In this document: piece after piece, positions 25,295-34,086 of the stretch
Numbering within the stretch: the first letter of the stretch is position 1
How the letters are laid out: each line of letters opens with the position of its first letter
Assembly: GCA_026391515.1 (NCBI GenBank)
Contig: JAPLEC010000457.1
Span: 1 to 59,724, forward strand
Reading direction: 5' to 3'
Origin: Bacteroidia bacterium
Lineage (GTDB): Bacteria > Bacteroidota > Bacteroidia > Bacteroidales > VadinHA17
Length of the DNA stretch: 59,724 bases
Program-made: the position numbers and the translations under genes
Notes under the pieces: model-generated
Seen by the model: the letters and a program-made list of their open reading frames with translations, nothing else
The model's database searches: none
What the model was told of the DNA's origin: nothing

Positions 25295-25891
25295 TTACTT
25301 TTTCTCTGCTTTGTATTTCTGATTCAGTGCATCAAGGACCTTATGGGTTATGTCAAGTCCGGAATCACCATAGAGCACAGGACTCCCGAAGCTCTTGCCA
25401 AAAATGAACTGGTAATTGTACTGGGATTTGTTCTCTTCGAGGTACGTTGTTATATAATCTACTATTTGTCTGTTCATTACCTGTTCTTCTTCGAGAAGGT
25501 TAGACTGAAGATCGTTGCTCAATTTTGCGAGTTCCTGCTGCTGCATGTCCAGAGCCTGCGCCATTTCTTCAGTCTGAGCTCTGGTAACCAAACCTTTATC
25601 AACTTTTGCCCGAGCATCCGCAGTATTTTTTTCCAGCTGGTTTTTCCTTGAAGTGTATTCAGCTTCAGCTTTCTTCTGCTTTTCCATCAGGTTTGCCATT
25701 CTGTCAAGGTACATATCAAATTTTAAGATCACCGTATCAATATTAACAAATGCTATTCCCTGGGCCGTGACTTCAGTCTGACTGGTTTCTTTGGCAGATT
25801 TTTTATCTTTTTCCCCTGTAAAATGCAGGAAGAAAAGGCATGCCACTGCAACAAACAGAACAGCAAAAAGTGCTATGGTAAGTTTCTTCAT
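25295..25891 (-). CDS. OmpH/Skp-like periplasmic protein
   Basis: The 198-residue protein has an N-terminal hydrophobic segment (about 5-25, IALFAVLFVAVACLFFLHF) that may be an uncleaved anchor, then a long charged helix (LMEKQKKAEAEYTSRKNQLEK ... MAQALDMQQQELAKLSNDLQ) between beta strands (GIAFVNIDTVILKFDMY and YNYQFIFGKSFGSPVLYG). This is the Skp/OmpH prefoldin-like layout of outer-membrane-protein chaperones. Two further Skp-like genes occur at 47.3 and 47.9 kb. It lies just upstream of the glycosyltransferase in the same direction. Confidence 0.85.
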   Translation of the reverse strand: MKKLTIALFAVLFVAVACLFFLHFTGEKDKKSAKETSQTEVTAQGIAFVNIDTVILKFDMYLDRMANLMEKQKKAEAEYTSRKNQLEKNTADARAKVDKGLVTRAQTEEMAQALDMQQQELAKLSNDLQSNLLEEEQVMNRQIVDYITTYLEENKSQYNYQFIFGKSFGSPVLYGDSGLDITHKVLDALNQKYKAEKK

Positions 25892-26019
25892 TTCAGATCA
25901 AATATTTGTTAAACAATTGTCAGGCGCAAAGATAAAAAATAAAAAGACAAGACCGCAACCGGCTGGAAATTATTATAAAAGCTTGAATGTAAATTGATTC
26001 CGACAGGAACTGAGCAATC

Positions 26020-27009
26020 CTAGAATTCAGGACAAGGTAATGCTCTCATTTTCTTTCTTTGTGAATTAAGACTAACTGTAGAGAATTCATAAATAAGAGC
26101 TACTTCATGTGCACCACCGGTAGAACCGATCAGGTTCGAAATAGTGAAGTCGTAGCTATAACCGATATGGAGCTGTTTCGTTTTAATTCCAACAAGACCG
26201 ATAATTGCATCACCCGCCTGAGAAGTAAGGAAAGGAATGCCCCTGTACCATAAACCGAAAATAAGAGGATTCCTGTAATAATATAATCCGATATCTGTTT
26301 GATTAAATTTGGCCTGTCTCTGGTAATTTACAGCAACAGAAAGCACCTCTTTCAGCGTAACTCTCAATCTTGTTTTCTTGTATAACTGAACACCACCATA
26401 AAGATTGAATTTAATAGGTACTTTTGAGTTATCTCCATAAAAAGAAGTTTTCGGGACTAGCAGGTGATCCAGAGTAAAGCCTGCCCAAATCCTGTCATTA
26501 TAAGTAAGAGCTGAAGCAGCAAAATCCACATCAGCCACATGCGAGAAGGACGGAGGATAAACAGAGGGTGTTGTTCCGCTTCCTGTCAGCTGGCTGTTAA
26601 AAACCAGCTTATAAATGTCAAGTCCGATGTAATAGAATTTAAAATTTACCCCTGGTCTGATATGCCACTGCTTATTAATATTGAAATCATAAGAGTATAA
26701 CAGGCCAATATTTGTTGTGCTCAGGTCTCCCGAACCTGCAACATCATAAGTTGCCAAAACACCAATACCGGAATTAAAATTAGGCATGGCTTTATCAAAT
26801 GAAATACTGTAGGTATGAAAAACCCCCGGAATAGCAGGCCATTGGTTCCTGTAATTCAGTCCGAGTCTGTAATCTTCTGTTGCACCGGCAAATGAGGGTG
26901 ATAAATAAAGAGGATTCGCGTAGAATTGGGAGAATGTCGGATCCTGGCTATAGCCATCTACAAAAAGGACAAATGACAGTATTAGTATATATTTAATCCT
27001 TTTCAGCAA
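26020..27009 (-). CDS. PorP/SprF-family type IX secretion outer-membrane protein
   Basis: The 329-residue protein has a signal peptide (1-21) and the family opening SQDPTFSQFYANPLYLSPSFAGATEDYRLGLNYRNQWP, then a beta-barrel pattern (IRPGVNFKFYYIGLDIYKL and HIGYSYDFTISNLIGSTGGAHEVALIYEF). PorP/SprF proteins are outer-membrane parts of, or partners for, T9SS cargo such as SprB and type B domains. It lies downstream of the ECF sigma and PKD/type B gene, in the same direction but with a 193-base gap that may hold its own promoter. It may serve that protein or the 859-residue cargo at 4.3 kb. Confidence 0.93.
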   Translation of the reverse strand: MLKRIKYILILSFVLFVDGYSQDPTFSQFYANPLYLSPSFAGATEDYRLGLNYRNQWPAIPGVFHTYSISFDKAMPNFNSGIGVLATYDVAGSGDLSTTNIGLLYSYDFNINKQWHIRPGVNFKFYYIGLDIYKLVFNSQLTGSGTTPSVYPPSFSHVADVDFAASALTYNDRIWAGFTLDHLLVPKTSFYGDNSKVPIKFNLYGGVQLYKKTRLRVTLKEVLSVAVNYQRQAKFNQTDIGLYYYRNPLIFGLWYRGIPFLTSQAGDAIIGLVGIKTKQLHIGYSYDFTISNLIGSTGGAHEVALIYEFSTVSLNSQRKKMRALPCPEF

Positions 27010-27202
27010 AATTGTCTGTTAGGTTTACGTTGACGAAAATAGTTAAATCAATTAACAATTCCTTAAGATTTAACGAATTTTTGCCCCAAATGTGACAGAG
27101 ACAACATGAATTTTTAATGAATAGTGGTAAAATTTAGATGAAAGGCCTGAATTCATTGATGAATGGAAGAGGCGATTTTCAGGGATTTTGAGAAAAACAG
27201 AC

Positions 27203-28567
27203 TCAATTTTTCAGTAGAGTGACATCACCCATTTTAATAAAGGTCTCTCCGTTCACAAAATTTCCACGAACTTTCCAGATATAAACACCTGCGTTGCTGA
27301 GCTGGCCTTTGTAATAACCATCCCATCCGATATTTACGTCATTGCTTTCAAAAATCATAACACCACGTCTGTTGAAAATCCTTAACTGATAGTCAGATAC
27401 ACCTGAAAAAACAGGATGAAATACCTGAGAAGCTTCATCGCTTTTCAGAGTAAAATAACCTCCTGTCGGTCCGTTGGGGTTTGGAATAAATGCATTCGGG
27501 AAATTAATATAATAACCGGAATTTGAAAATGCATTATAAATTGTGAGTGAGTCGGAACAGTCAAATTCCGAAATTGCAACAAGGCGGACATTATATTTTC
27601 CTGACTTTTTGTACGAGTACAATGGTTCATAAAGCTCAGAAAAATTCCCATCGCCAAAATCCCATCTGTATTTTTCGGCACCTGTCGAATAGTTACGGAA
27701 GCTGATCTGATCGTCAGGTAAAATGGCATTTTCAGGAGTAAATTCGAACTTTGTTGAAGGTTTGGGATGGACGATGATAACAGTTAAAGAAACTGATTTT
27801 ATATCGCCAGGACCAGATACCTGCAATATAACTTTATATTCGCCTGCATTATCAAATATCCATTCAGGATTCTTTTGTGTTGAATAACCACCATCACCAA
27901 AGTTCCACACGCAGGAATCGAATGAACCGGCTTTGTTTTTAAATCTTATCTTTAGAGGAGTACACCCTTCTGTAACAGATGCTTCAATTAGATTTTCACT
28001 GTTATTTATCCCACCCTTGAGTTCATCTTTTTCCGTAGATGTTTCTTTGATCACTCCATTTTTAGGTAACAAACTCACAATGGCAGAAGGAGTAGAAATA
28101 ATGTCTCCCTGGCCTGAAATGCCCTGATTGACTTTTTCATTCTTACCTGCTTCTGTTGTTATTGAAGGACTTTTCCTTCTTCCTTCTGCTTTGCCCTGAA
28201 TATTTTCTGAAGGATTTAAGCTCTGATTTGAAGGAATATTTACAGCCAGGCTGTCAGTTACATTTGAATTTTTAATTTCGATGGAAACGGGTTCTTGTGT
28301 TTTTCTTTCAATTTTATTCTTATCAGGTCCAGAGGACAGAAAGATAGCAATAGCTGTGCCGGCAACTGCAATACTCCCTGCATACCAGATATTGAATCGA
28401 GTCGGGTTAAAATGCAGGAATTCCCTTCTTCCCAGCCTGCGCATAAGATTTGCGCTGACAGACAGAGAAGGTGTAACCTCTGCATTTTCAAGCTTTTGCC
28501 TGAATAACTCGTTCAGCATTCTATCTTCTTTTTCCCCTTTCACTTTATTATAAAATTCAATCTTCAT
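27203..28567 (-). CDS. Membrane-anchored PKD protein with T9SS type B domain, coupled to an ECF sigma factor
   Basis: The 454-residue protein has about 58 charged N-terminal residues, one membrane segment (about 60-78, IWYAGSIAVAGTAIAIFLSS), a low-complexity linker (about 80-190), two PKD domains (about 195-265 and 270-345, each with a W-x-F-G-D-G core) and a C-terminal type B sorting-like domain from about 355 (FPNAFIPNPNGPTGG ... RIFNRRGVMIFES ... GWDGYYKGQ). It has no cleavable signal peptide. The start codon shares one base with the sigma factor stop (TAATG). The short cytoplasmic tail could act as an anti-sigma segment, by inference from position; no zinc or other anti-sigma motif is visible. 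Confidence 0.8.
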   Translation of the reverse strand: MKIEFYNKVKGEKEDRMLNELFRQKLENAEVTPSLSVSANLMRRLGRREFLHFNPTRFNIWYAGSIAVAGTAIAIFLSSGPDKNKIERKTQEPVSIEIKNSNVTDSLAVNIPSNQSLNPSENIQGKAEGRRKSPSITTEAGKNEKVNQGISGQGDIISTPSAIVSLLPKNGVIKETSTEKDELKGGINNSENLIEASVTEGCTPLKIRFKNKAGSFDSCVWNFGDGGYSTQKNPEWIFDNAGEYKVILQVSGPGDIKSVSLTVIIVHPKPSTKFEFTPENAILPDDQISFRNYSTGAEKYRWDFGDGNFSELYEPLYSYKKSGKYNVRLVAISEFDCSDSLTIYNAFSNSGYYINFPNAFIPNPNGPTGGYFTLKSDEASQVFHPVFSGVSDYQLRIFNRRGVMIFESNDVNIGWDGYYKGQLSNAGVYIWKVRGNFVNGETFIKMGDVTLLKN

Positions 28568-29133
28568 TATTTATCACTTGCAGAATAGTTGCTTTTCAGT
28601 TTTCTCAGTATTTCAAGCTTATCCCTTATTGCTGCTTTTGCCCTGCTGTACTGCGATTTCGATGTATTTGTATCGATTCCCAGCATCTTGGCTATCTCTT
28701 TGTGCTTATATCCTTCAACAGCATAAAGGTTAAACACCATTCTGTATCCTGCAGGCAGCTCATTAAGAACTTTATACAATTCATCAGATGTAAAAAAGTC
28801 CTGTTCAAAGCTTGCAACTCCTGTTTCAACCGACACATACTCCTCAATTTCAATATGATACCTGTATTTCAGATTTTTATGATAATGAGTTATTGCCGTG
28901 TTTACTGCAACTTTTCTTAACCAGCCTATGAAAGAACCTGTACCTGAAAAATCTTTTATATTAAAAAAAATCTTTAAAAAACTATCCTGCAAAATGTCCT
29001 CTGCCTCCGCTTTGTCAGTTGCATATCTCAGACAAACACCAAGCAAAAAACGTGAATACTTATCGTACAGCAATTGTTGCGATTTTCTGTCATGCTTCGC
29101 ACACCCCTCTATTATTTCCTGGTCGCTCATCAT
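28567..29133 (-). CDS. ECF-type RNA polymerase sigma factor
   Basis: The 188-residue protein has sigma region 2 (QLLYDKYSRFLLGVCLRYATDKAEAEDILQDSFLKIF) and region 4 (LNELPAGYRMVFNLYAVEGYKHKEIAKMLGIDTNTSKSQYSRAKAAIRDKL), the size and layout of an extracytoplasmic-function sigma factor. The second M (residue 2) may be the true start. The next gene, coupled through TAATG, encodes the membrane PKD/type B protein, a plausible regulator; PorP/SprF is downstream. The upstream gap (29134-29322) holds no obvious gene and separates it from the divergent proline dehydrogenase gene. Confidence 0.93.
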   Translation of the reverse strand: MMSDQEIIEGCAKHDRKSQQLLYDKYSRFLLGVCLRYATDKAEAEDILQDSFLKIFFNIKDFSGTGSFIGWLRKVAVNTAITHYHKNLKYRYHIEIEEYVSVETGVASFEQDFFTSDELYKVLNELPAGYRMVFNLYAVEGYKHKEIAKMLGIDTNTSKSQYSRAKAAIRDKLEILRKLKSNYSASDK

Positions 29134-29322
29134 TTGCCGACGACAATTTTAAGACATCTCATGAAAATAAATGGTTGCATAAACTGAAAAATTAATTCAA
29201 AATAAATAATCTTATTTATCAATCCTCTTCATTTCAATGACAAAGGTCATTAAAAAATATACAGAGATCATCTTTTTTAGCAGTTTATAAACGAAATTTA
29301 CCATTTATATATTTTAGGCACC

Positions 29323-30234
29323 ATGTTTAACAAATTCATTTCGGCAATATTACCATATTTTCCGAAGAAATTCATCTGGATATTTTCAAGGTCATACATT
29401 TCAGGCGAGACAATAGATGATGCGATGCGCGTATCAAAAGACCTGAACAGCAAGAATATCAAGGTTACTCTTGATGTTCTCGGAGAATTTATTAAAACTC
29501 CCGATGAAGCTGAAACCAACAAAAAGGAATATCTCGATCTGATAGATGTTTCGTACAAAACCGGTATAGACGGGAACTTCTCAGTCAAACCTACAAGCTT
29601 CGGCTTGCTGATTGATAAGAATATCTGCTACCAGCATCTCAGGGAGATAGTTGTAAAAGCAGCTTCATATAAGGGATTTATCAGGATCGATATGGAAGAT
29701 TCTCCGTGTACCGACATGGAAATTGAATTATTCCGTAAGCTGAAGGTTGAATTTCCTGCAAATGTTGGATTGGTCGTCCAGGCATATTTAAAACGAACCC
29801 TTAATGACATAAAAGGATTGGCCGATCTGAACAGCGAAACAAATCCTTTAAGCTTCAGGCTATGTAAAGGAATCTACGTTGAACCCGAAGCAATCTCATT
29901 TAAGAAATATGAAGAGATAAACCAGCATTACCTTGAAGATCTTGAATTCCTGTTTCAGAACAAGATCCATGTAGGTATTGCAACTCACGATAAACCTCTT
30001 GTTGAAAAGGTTTATAACCTGATTAAAGAATATAATGTTCCTAAACATCTTTACGAGTTCCAGATGCTTTACGGAGTTACACCTAAGCTTCGCGAAAGCA
30101 TTGTTAATGAAGGACATACAATGAGGGTTTATGTTCCGTTCGGTGAAAAATGGTTTGGTTATTCAACCCGTCGCCTGAAGGAGAATCCTAAGATGGCAAG
30201 CCATATCATTAAGGCGATATTCTATAAGGGGTAA
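29323..30234 (+). CDS. Proline dehydrogenase
   Basis: The 303-residue monofunctional enzyme oxidises proline to 1-pyrroline-5-carboxylate with FAD. Family motifs: TLDVLGEFIKTPDEA, VKPTSFGL, FIRIDMEDSPCTDMEIELFRKL, VVQAYLKRTLND, RLCKGIYVEP, IATHDKPLVEKV, YEFQMLYGV and the C-terminal RVYVPFGEKWFGYSTRRLKENP. The lysine and arginines of the active site are in place. Length matches the single-domain bacterial enzyme rather than the long PutA fusion. No P5C dehydrogenase gene is nearby. A fold-back repeat follows the stop. Confidence 0.93.
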   Translation: MFNKFISAILPYFPKKFIWIFSRSYISGETIDDAMRVSKDLNSKNIKVTLDVLGEFIKTPDEAETNKKEYLDLIDVSYKTGIDGNFSVKPTSFGLLIDKNICYQHLREIVVKAASYKGFIRIDMEDSPCTDMEIELFRKLKVEFPANVGLVVQAYLKRTLNDIKGLADLNSETNPLSFRLCKGIYVEPEAISFKKYEEINQHYLEDLEFLFQNKIHVGIATHDKPLVEKVYNLIKEYNVPKHLYEFQMLYGVTPKLRESIVNEGHTMRVYVPFGEKWFGYSTRRLKENPKMASHIIKAIFYKG

Positions 30235-30242
30235 GAATAAGG

Positions 30243-30380
30243 TCGTCTCAAAAGGCACCATCCCGCTGAAGCGGGAAGAAAGTTAAAATACTATAAATCA
30301 ACACTTTCCTCCCGCTTTTTGCGGGAGGTGTCCCGACCGAAGTGTCAGGACGGGGTGGTTACTTTAACTTATGAGACACG
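30243..30380. repeat. Fold-back repeat element with terminal inverted ends
   Basis: GTCTCA at 30245-30250 pairs with TGAGAC at 30372-30377, and ACCATCCCG at 30257-30265 with CGGGGTGGT at 30351-30359. In between are two hairpins, CCCGCTGAAGCGGG and CCTCCCGCTTTTTGCGGGAGG. The element fills the gap between two convergent genes and could act as a bidirectional terminator or a small non-autonomous mobile sequence. Confidence 0.65.
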
Positions 30381-30385
30381 CTTTC

Positions 30386-31108
30386 TTATTTTCTCTGCTT
30401 TAAAGTTTCGAGATATTTCTTATGAATCTGGTAAATATCCTGGTCCGTCAGCTGAGGCTGAAGGGGCTGAGGCTTTTCGGGTAATCCGTTAATAAGAAGA
30501 TAGACTGCGGGAATTAATAGCAAAGGACTCAGCCCTATCATTTTGTCAGGCGGGATTTGTCCTTTATAGTAGGCATCTTCACGTTGTTTTTGGCGTATAA
30601 CTTCATAATTTGTCGCTGGATCGCCAAGCTTATTCTGACTTACACGTGCCTGATAAGCTGATACAGCAAGGTTGTATTTTGCATTTTCATATTCAGGATT
30701 TGATTCAGTCATTGGATTCATCAGATCCGACTTCAGTGATGTAAGTCTGGGAATTATAATCACTTCACCTATCAATAAAGTGTCAGTCTGCAAAAAAATT
30801 CCGGCAATAAACTCCCTGCCAGACAGTGTATCGTTAATAAACATAATAGCTTGTTTATAGCCAAGCCTTCGGAAAATGATGGTGTCATTTCTGTTCACAT
30901 AGAAAGCAAATTTTCCTTCACCGTCACTGGCCGAAATAAACGATCTGTTTATAAATATCTGAGAGTTTGACAGTGGAGATTCGGTATTTGCATCCATCAC
31001 CAGACCATGGAAAAGGATATTCCCCCTGGCATTATTTAACACCTGGCAAAAACTTGAATTAATGAAAAAGAGTAAAGAGGCTGAAACCAAAATGAAATAT
31101 TTTTTCAT
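30386..31108 (-). CDS. Exported protein with carboxypeptidase-regulatory-like domain
   Basis: The 240-residue protein has a signal peptide (1-21), then a beta-sandwich of the carboxypeptidase D regulatory-like type: FHGLVMDANTESPLSNSQIFINRSFISASDGEGKFAFYV, then DTIIFRRLGYKQAIMFI. In Bacteroidota this domain usually begins TonB-dependent receptors, but here no barrel follows; residues about 130-240 are charged and end with a helix (IYQIHKKYLETLKQRK). A stretch of hydrophobic residues (SPLLLIPAVYLLING, near 196-210) may be amphipathic. The function is unknown. The nitroreductase gene lies 15 bases upstream in the same direction. Confidence 0.8.
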   Translation of the reverse strand: MKKYFILVSASLLFFINSSFCQVLNNARGNILFHGLVMDANTESPLSNSQIFINRSFISASDGEGKFAFYVNRNDTIIFRRLGYKQAIMFINDTLSGREFIAGIFLQTDTLLIGEVIIIPRLTSLKSDLMNPMTESNPEYENAKYNLAVSAYQARVSQNKLGDPATNYEVIRQKQREDAYYKGQIPPDKMIGLSPLLLIPAVYLLINGLPEKPQPLQPQLTDQDIYQIHKKYLETLKQRK

Positions 31109-31123
31109 AGACCGTAATGCTCG

Positions 31124-31696
31124 TTACAGTTTGATTATAAGCTCGCTAAGTGACCGCTTGGGAACATGATGTTTTTTTTCTCCATCTCTCCAGTATTTCA
31201 CATCACCATCCTTAATATCATCAATAATCACTTTTTCGACAGGTTTTCCAAGAGCAAGAATCAGCAATATTTCAAATCGTTCAGGAATTTTCAGTTCAGA
31301 CCTGAGCTGTTCACGCTTTATTGAAGCAATCATGCAACCTCCCAGTCCAGCTTCGGTAGCTCCGAGCATTATACTTTGTGCTGCAATCCCATGATCGACT
31401 CCAAAACCCTCTGTAATTGATTTGTCGCCAAGAACGATGATGTATCCCGACGGCCTCTCCCCCGGTTCTGGTCCATCCCACTCCTTCAGGTATGCTGCCC
31501 ATACTACTGAAGGAAAAACCCTGGCGCAATCCTCGGGTGAATTGTAAACCAGGTATTTCAGAGGCTGACGGTTTGCACCTGAAGCCGAAAGCCTGGCCAT
31601 TCCGATAAGTTCTTCAAGAGTCTTATAATCAATACGATAAGACTCATCAAACCGTCTGTAGGAACGGGTTTTGAAAACCAGATCTTTTAGTGTCAT
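31124..31696 (-). CDS. Nitroreductase-family flavoprotein
   Basis: The 190-residue protein shows the FMN-dependent nitroreductase fold: KTRSYRRFDESYRIDYKTLEELIGMARLSASGANRQPLKYLVY (FMN phosphate binding), GVDHGIAAQSIMLGATEAGLGGCMIASIKREQLRSEL, then ILLILALGKPVEKV. It would use NAD(P)H to reduce nitro or quinone-type substrates; the natural substrate is unknown. The size is at the short end for the family. It is in the same direction as the next gene (15 bases apart) and 106 bases downstream of the superoxide dismutase, so a shared redox-stress role is possible but not shown. Confidence 0.88.
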   Translation of the reverse strand: MTLKDLVFKTRSYRRFDESYRIDYKTLEELIGMARLSASGANRQPLKYLVYNSPEDCARVFPSVVWAAYLKEWDGPEPGERPSGYIIVLGDKSITEGFGVDHGIAAQSIMLGATEAGLGGCMIASIKREQLRSELKIPERFEILLILALGKPVEKVIIDDIKDGDVKYWRDGEKKHHVPKRSLSELIIKL

Positions 31697-31802
31697 TTAT
31701 ACACTTATATTTTATTTCTCCTCTCTTATCCAGTTTAGAGGTCTATTCCCAAAAAAAGTGGTAAATACTAAATTACAGATTTACAAGGAAATCAAAGCAT
31801 TA

Positions 31803-32378
31803 TCAGAAACGCTTTGAAACAATATCCCAGTCAATTATCTCCCAGAAGGATTTTAGATAATCGGGACGCCGGTTCCTGTAATCGATATAATATGCGTGTT
31901 CCCATACATCACAGGTTAACAGTGGTTCAAGCCCTTTTCTCATAGGATTTCCGGCATTTGATTCCTGGATGATCTGCAGATTTCCATCTTCATTTTTTAC
32001 CAGCCATGCCCAGCCGGAACCGAACAGAGTAACTGCAGCTTTTGTAAACTGCTCTTTAAAAGAATCGAAGGATCCAAATGTCTTAGTGATAGCATCAGCT
32101 AGTTTACCTTCAGGTTTACGTTTGCCATTCCTTGAAAATGATTCAAAATAGAAAGTATGATTCCAAACCTGGGCTGCATTATTAAAAATGCCTCCTTCAG
32201 CTTTTTTAATAATAGTTTCAAGATCTGCTTTTTCGAATTCAGTGCCAGGAACCAATCCATTCAGGTTGTTTACATAAGCCATGTGGTGCTTACCATAGTG
32301 ATATTCAAGTGTTTCTTCACTTATGTGAGGAATAAGTGCGTTCAGCCTGTACGGAAGTTTTGGAAGTTCGAATGCCAT
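31803..32378 (-). CDS. sodB: Superoxide dismutase, Fe type
   Basis: The 191-residue enzyme converts superoxide to oxygen and peroxide. The metal ligands H27 (EYHYGKHH), H74 (QVWNHTFYF), and the Asp and His of TCDVWEHAYYIDYRNRRPDYL are present, as is Q70 in the AAQVWNHTFYF motif, which is typical of the iron or cambialistic form. It would be cytoplasmic, as no signal peptide is seen. A TACATTTG -7 box lies upstream (minus strand, 32423-32430). The mqnD stop lies 72 bases upstream. Confidence 0.94.
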   Translation of the reverse strand: MAFELPKLPYRLNALIPHISEETLEYHYGKHHMAYVNNLNGLVPGTEFEKADLETIIKKAEGGIFNNAAQVWNHTFYFESFSRNGKRKPEGKLADAITKTFGSFDSFKEQFTKAAVTLFGSGWAWLVKNEDGNLQIIQESNAGNPMRKGLEPLLTCDVWEHAYYIDYRNRRPDYLKSFWEIIDWDIVSKRF

Positions 32379-32422
32379 GGTTCAGATGTTTTAAGTAAGA
32401 ATTCAGAAATCGTATATCAAAT

Positions 32423-32430
32423 CAAATGTA
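32423..32430 (-). promoter_or_regulatory. -7 box upstream of sodB
   Basis: Read on the minus strand the sequence is TACATTTG, matching TAnnTTTG, 44 bases before the sodB ATG. No -33 TTG at normal spacing was found. Confidence 0.4.
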
Positions 32431-32450
32431 AACAATTTAAGCCATTTGAT

Positions 32451-33287
32451 TTAATACGGAGTGAGAAAAATTTGTTCCGGCATTTCAGGAATTATATCCT
32501 TCTCTCCTGCTATTCTGAAAAGTTCAGAGATGGCTTTCTTACCCTCTTTGCCCAGATTTAATGTGTATTTATTGACAAAGAGCTTGATATGATTATTCAT
32601 TACCGTACTATCCATTTCCTTTGCGTTGGAAGTGACAAAATCGTATGATGCGATTGAATCGTGATAAGCAAATTCCAGGCTTCTGCGGATAATACGGTTT
32701 ACTTTTAGTGCTATATCATTCCCGATCCTCCTGTTTATTACGATCATACCCAGAGGTATTGGAAGATTTGTAAGCTTATGCCAGTATTCACCCAAATCAG
32801 CAATTTTCTGAAGTCCCTTTTTATGGTATGTGAAACGCGTTTCATGGATTATCAGTCCTGCGTCGACTTCATCTTTCAGTATCGCATCTACGATATCGGA
32901 AAAAAGATATTCTGTTTTATTATTTGCTCCTGGCCATGCAATACTTAAAAGGAGGTTTGCAGTAGTATAATTACCCGGAATGGCTATTCTGGAAGAGATC
33001 AATTCTGATTCGTAAATTTTGCGCTTGCTGATCAGGAGCGGCCCGTTCCTGTGACCAAGTGCGCTTCCTGAATCGAGGATAAGATAATTCCTGGCAGTAA
33101 AAGCGTATGCAAAACAGCTTATTTTGGTGATATCAAGCTTACCTGAAAAAGCCCTATGGTTAAGTTCCTCGACATCAGACAGAAGATAATCAAATTCCAA
33201 TCCCTCAGTATCAATTCTCCCATGCACCATAGCATCAAAAATAAATGTATCGTTTGGGCAGGGTGAGAAACCAAGTGTCAGTTTCAT
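32451..33287 (-). CDS. mqnD: 1,4-dihydroxy-6-naphthoate synthase of the futalosine pathway
   Basis: The 278-residue protein resembles MqnD: MKLTLGFSPCPNDTFIFDAMVHGRIDTEGL, then LSDVEELNHRAFSGKLDITKISCFAYA, SALGHRNGPLLISK, AIPGNYTTANLLLSI and VDAGLIIHETRFTYHKKGL. MqnD converts cyclic dehypoxanthine futalosine to 1,4-dihydroxy-6-naphthoate for menaquinone. It lies 3 bases after the stop of the futalosine hydrolase gene in the same direction, so the two steps are cotranscribed. Other mqn genes are not in this window. Confidence 0.93.
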   Translation of the reverse strand: MKLTLGFSPCPNDTFIFDAMVHGRIDTEGLEFDYLLSDVEELNHRAFSGKLDITKISCFAYAFTARNYLILDSGSALGHRNGPLLISKRKIYESELISSRIAIPGNYTTANLLLSIAWPGANNKTEYLFSDIVDAILKDEVDAGLIIHETRFTYHKKGLQKIADLGEYWHKLTNLPIPLGMIVINRRIGNDIALKVNRIIRRSLEFAYHDSIASYDFVTSNAKEMDSTVMNNHIKLFVNKYTLNLGKEGKKAISELFRIAGEKDIIPEMPEQIFLTPY

Positions 33288-33290
33288 TTT

Positions 33291-33968
33291 TCAATCAAGA
33301 GTTAAAAAAAACTCAATCAGCTTTTCTGAAAGATTATTAAGAGCGACCTGAATATTCCATTTGTTTTTATCGCGAGGTTCCACTCTGTTTGAGATTGACC
33401 TAATTGCCAGGAAAGGTATTTTTTCTCCGCTGCAAATATAAAAAAAAGTTGCTCCCTCCATAGTTTCAATATCGGGATTATATTTGCTCCTTAGTCGTTC
33501 AATAGTGGAAGCAGAACCGGAAGAGGTATTGACAGTAACAGCATTGACTTGTTTTAATTTACTGATTATCTGTGTATTAAATGTTGTATCTGCCAGAATT
33601 TTCCCGTCTTTAAAAGGAAACTGGTTTGGATCCTGAATACCAGCTTCAGAAAGAGTGAGAAAGCTGTTGCCTTTCTCCACACCTGAATCGGCAAAACAAT
33701 CAGAAACGGGAACGACTACATCTCCGATGACAATGTCTTCCTTATAACTGCCTGCAATGCCTATATTCATAGCAAGATCAGGCCAGGGATTAGCAGAGAG
33801 CCATTTCATCAAAGACCATGATGTTGCAACAGAACCGACGCCTGTTATTAAAAGGCTTATTTCATTATTCCCAAGAATGTATCCATCACGGGATAGTTTT
33901 ATTCCGGGAATTTTTCTGAAAGCATCGGCCTCAGATTCAGTGGCAACGACTAATAAAATTCTTTTCAA
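33291..33968 (-). CDS. mqnB: Futalosine hydrolase
   Basis: The 225-residue protein belongs to the nucleoside phosphorylase/MTAN fold: LVVATESEADAFRKIPGI, LLITGVGSVATSWSLMKWL, NIGIAGSYKEDIVIGDVV, METMEGATFFYICSGEKIPFLAIRSISNRVEPRDKNKWN. MTAN-like nucleosidases share these motifs, but the tandem position with mqnD makes futalosine hydrolase the better call. It removes hypoxanthine from futalosine. It is divergent from the pterin synthase gene. Confidence 0.9.
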   Translation of the reverse strand: MKRILLVVATESEADAFRKIPGIKLSRDGYILGNNEISLLITGVGSVATSWSLMKWLSANPWPDLAMNIGIAGSYKEDIVIGDVVVPVSDCFADSGVEKGNSFLTLSEAGIQDPNQFPFKDGKILADTTFNTQIISKLKQVNAVTVNTSSGSASTIERLRSKYNPDIETMEGATFFYICSGEKIPFLAIRSISNRVEPRDKNKWNIQVALNNLSEKLIEFFLTLD

Positions 33969-34086
33969 CTTTTTTTCTTAATGCCCACTATTCTTACTGA
34001 AGGGTAGCCAATTCTCAAATATATTGCTTTTCAGACTTAAAAAGACAAACTTTATTGGTAATATTGTATTATAAACGCACTGTGAA

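Noticed and set aside
25292..25651. Plus-strand open frame of 119 codons inside the OmpH-like gene
   Set aside because: It is antisense to a well-supported gene with a signal anchor and coiled coil; the translation has no recognisable features.
29235..29250. AATGAC-n-GTCATT hairpin near the sigma gene
   Set aside because: A 6-base stem in an AT-rich gap is expected by chance and has no terminator-like T-tract on the relevant strand.
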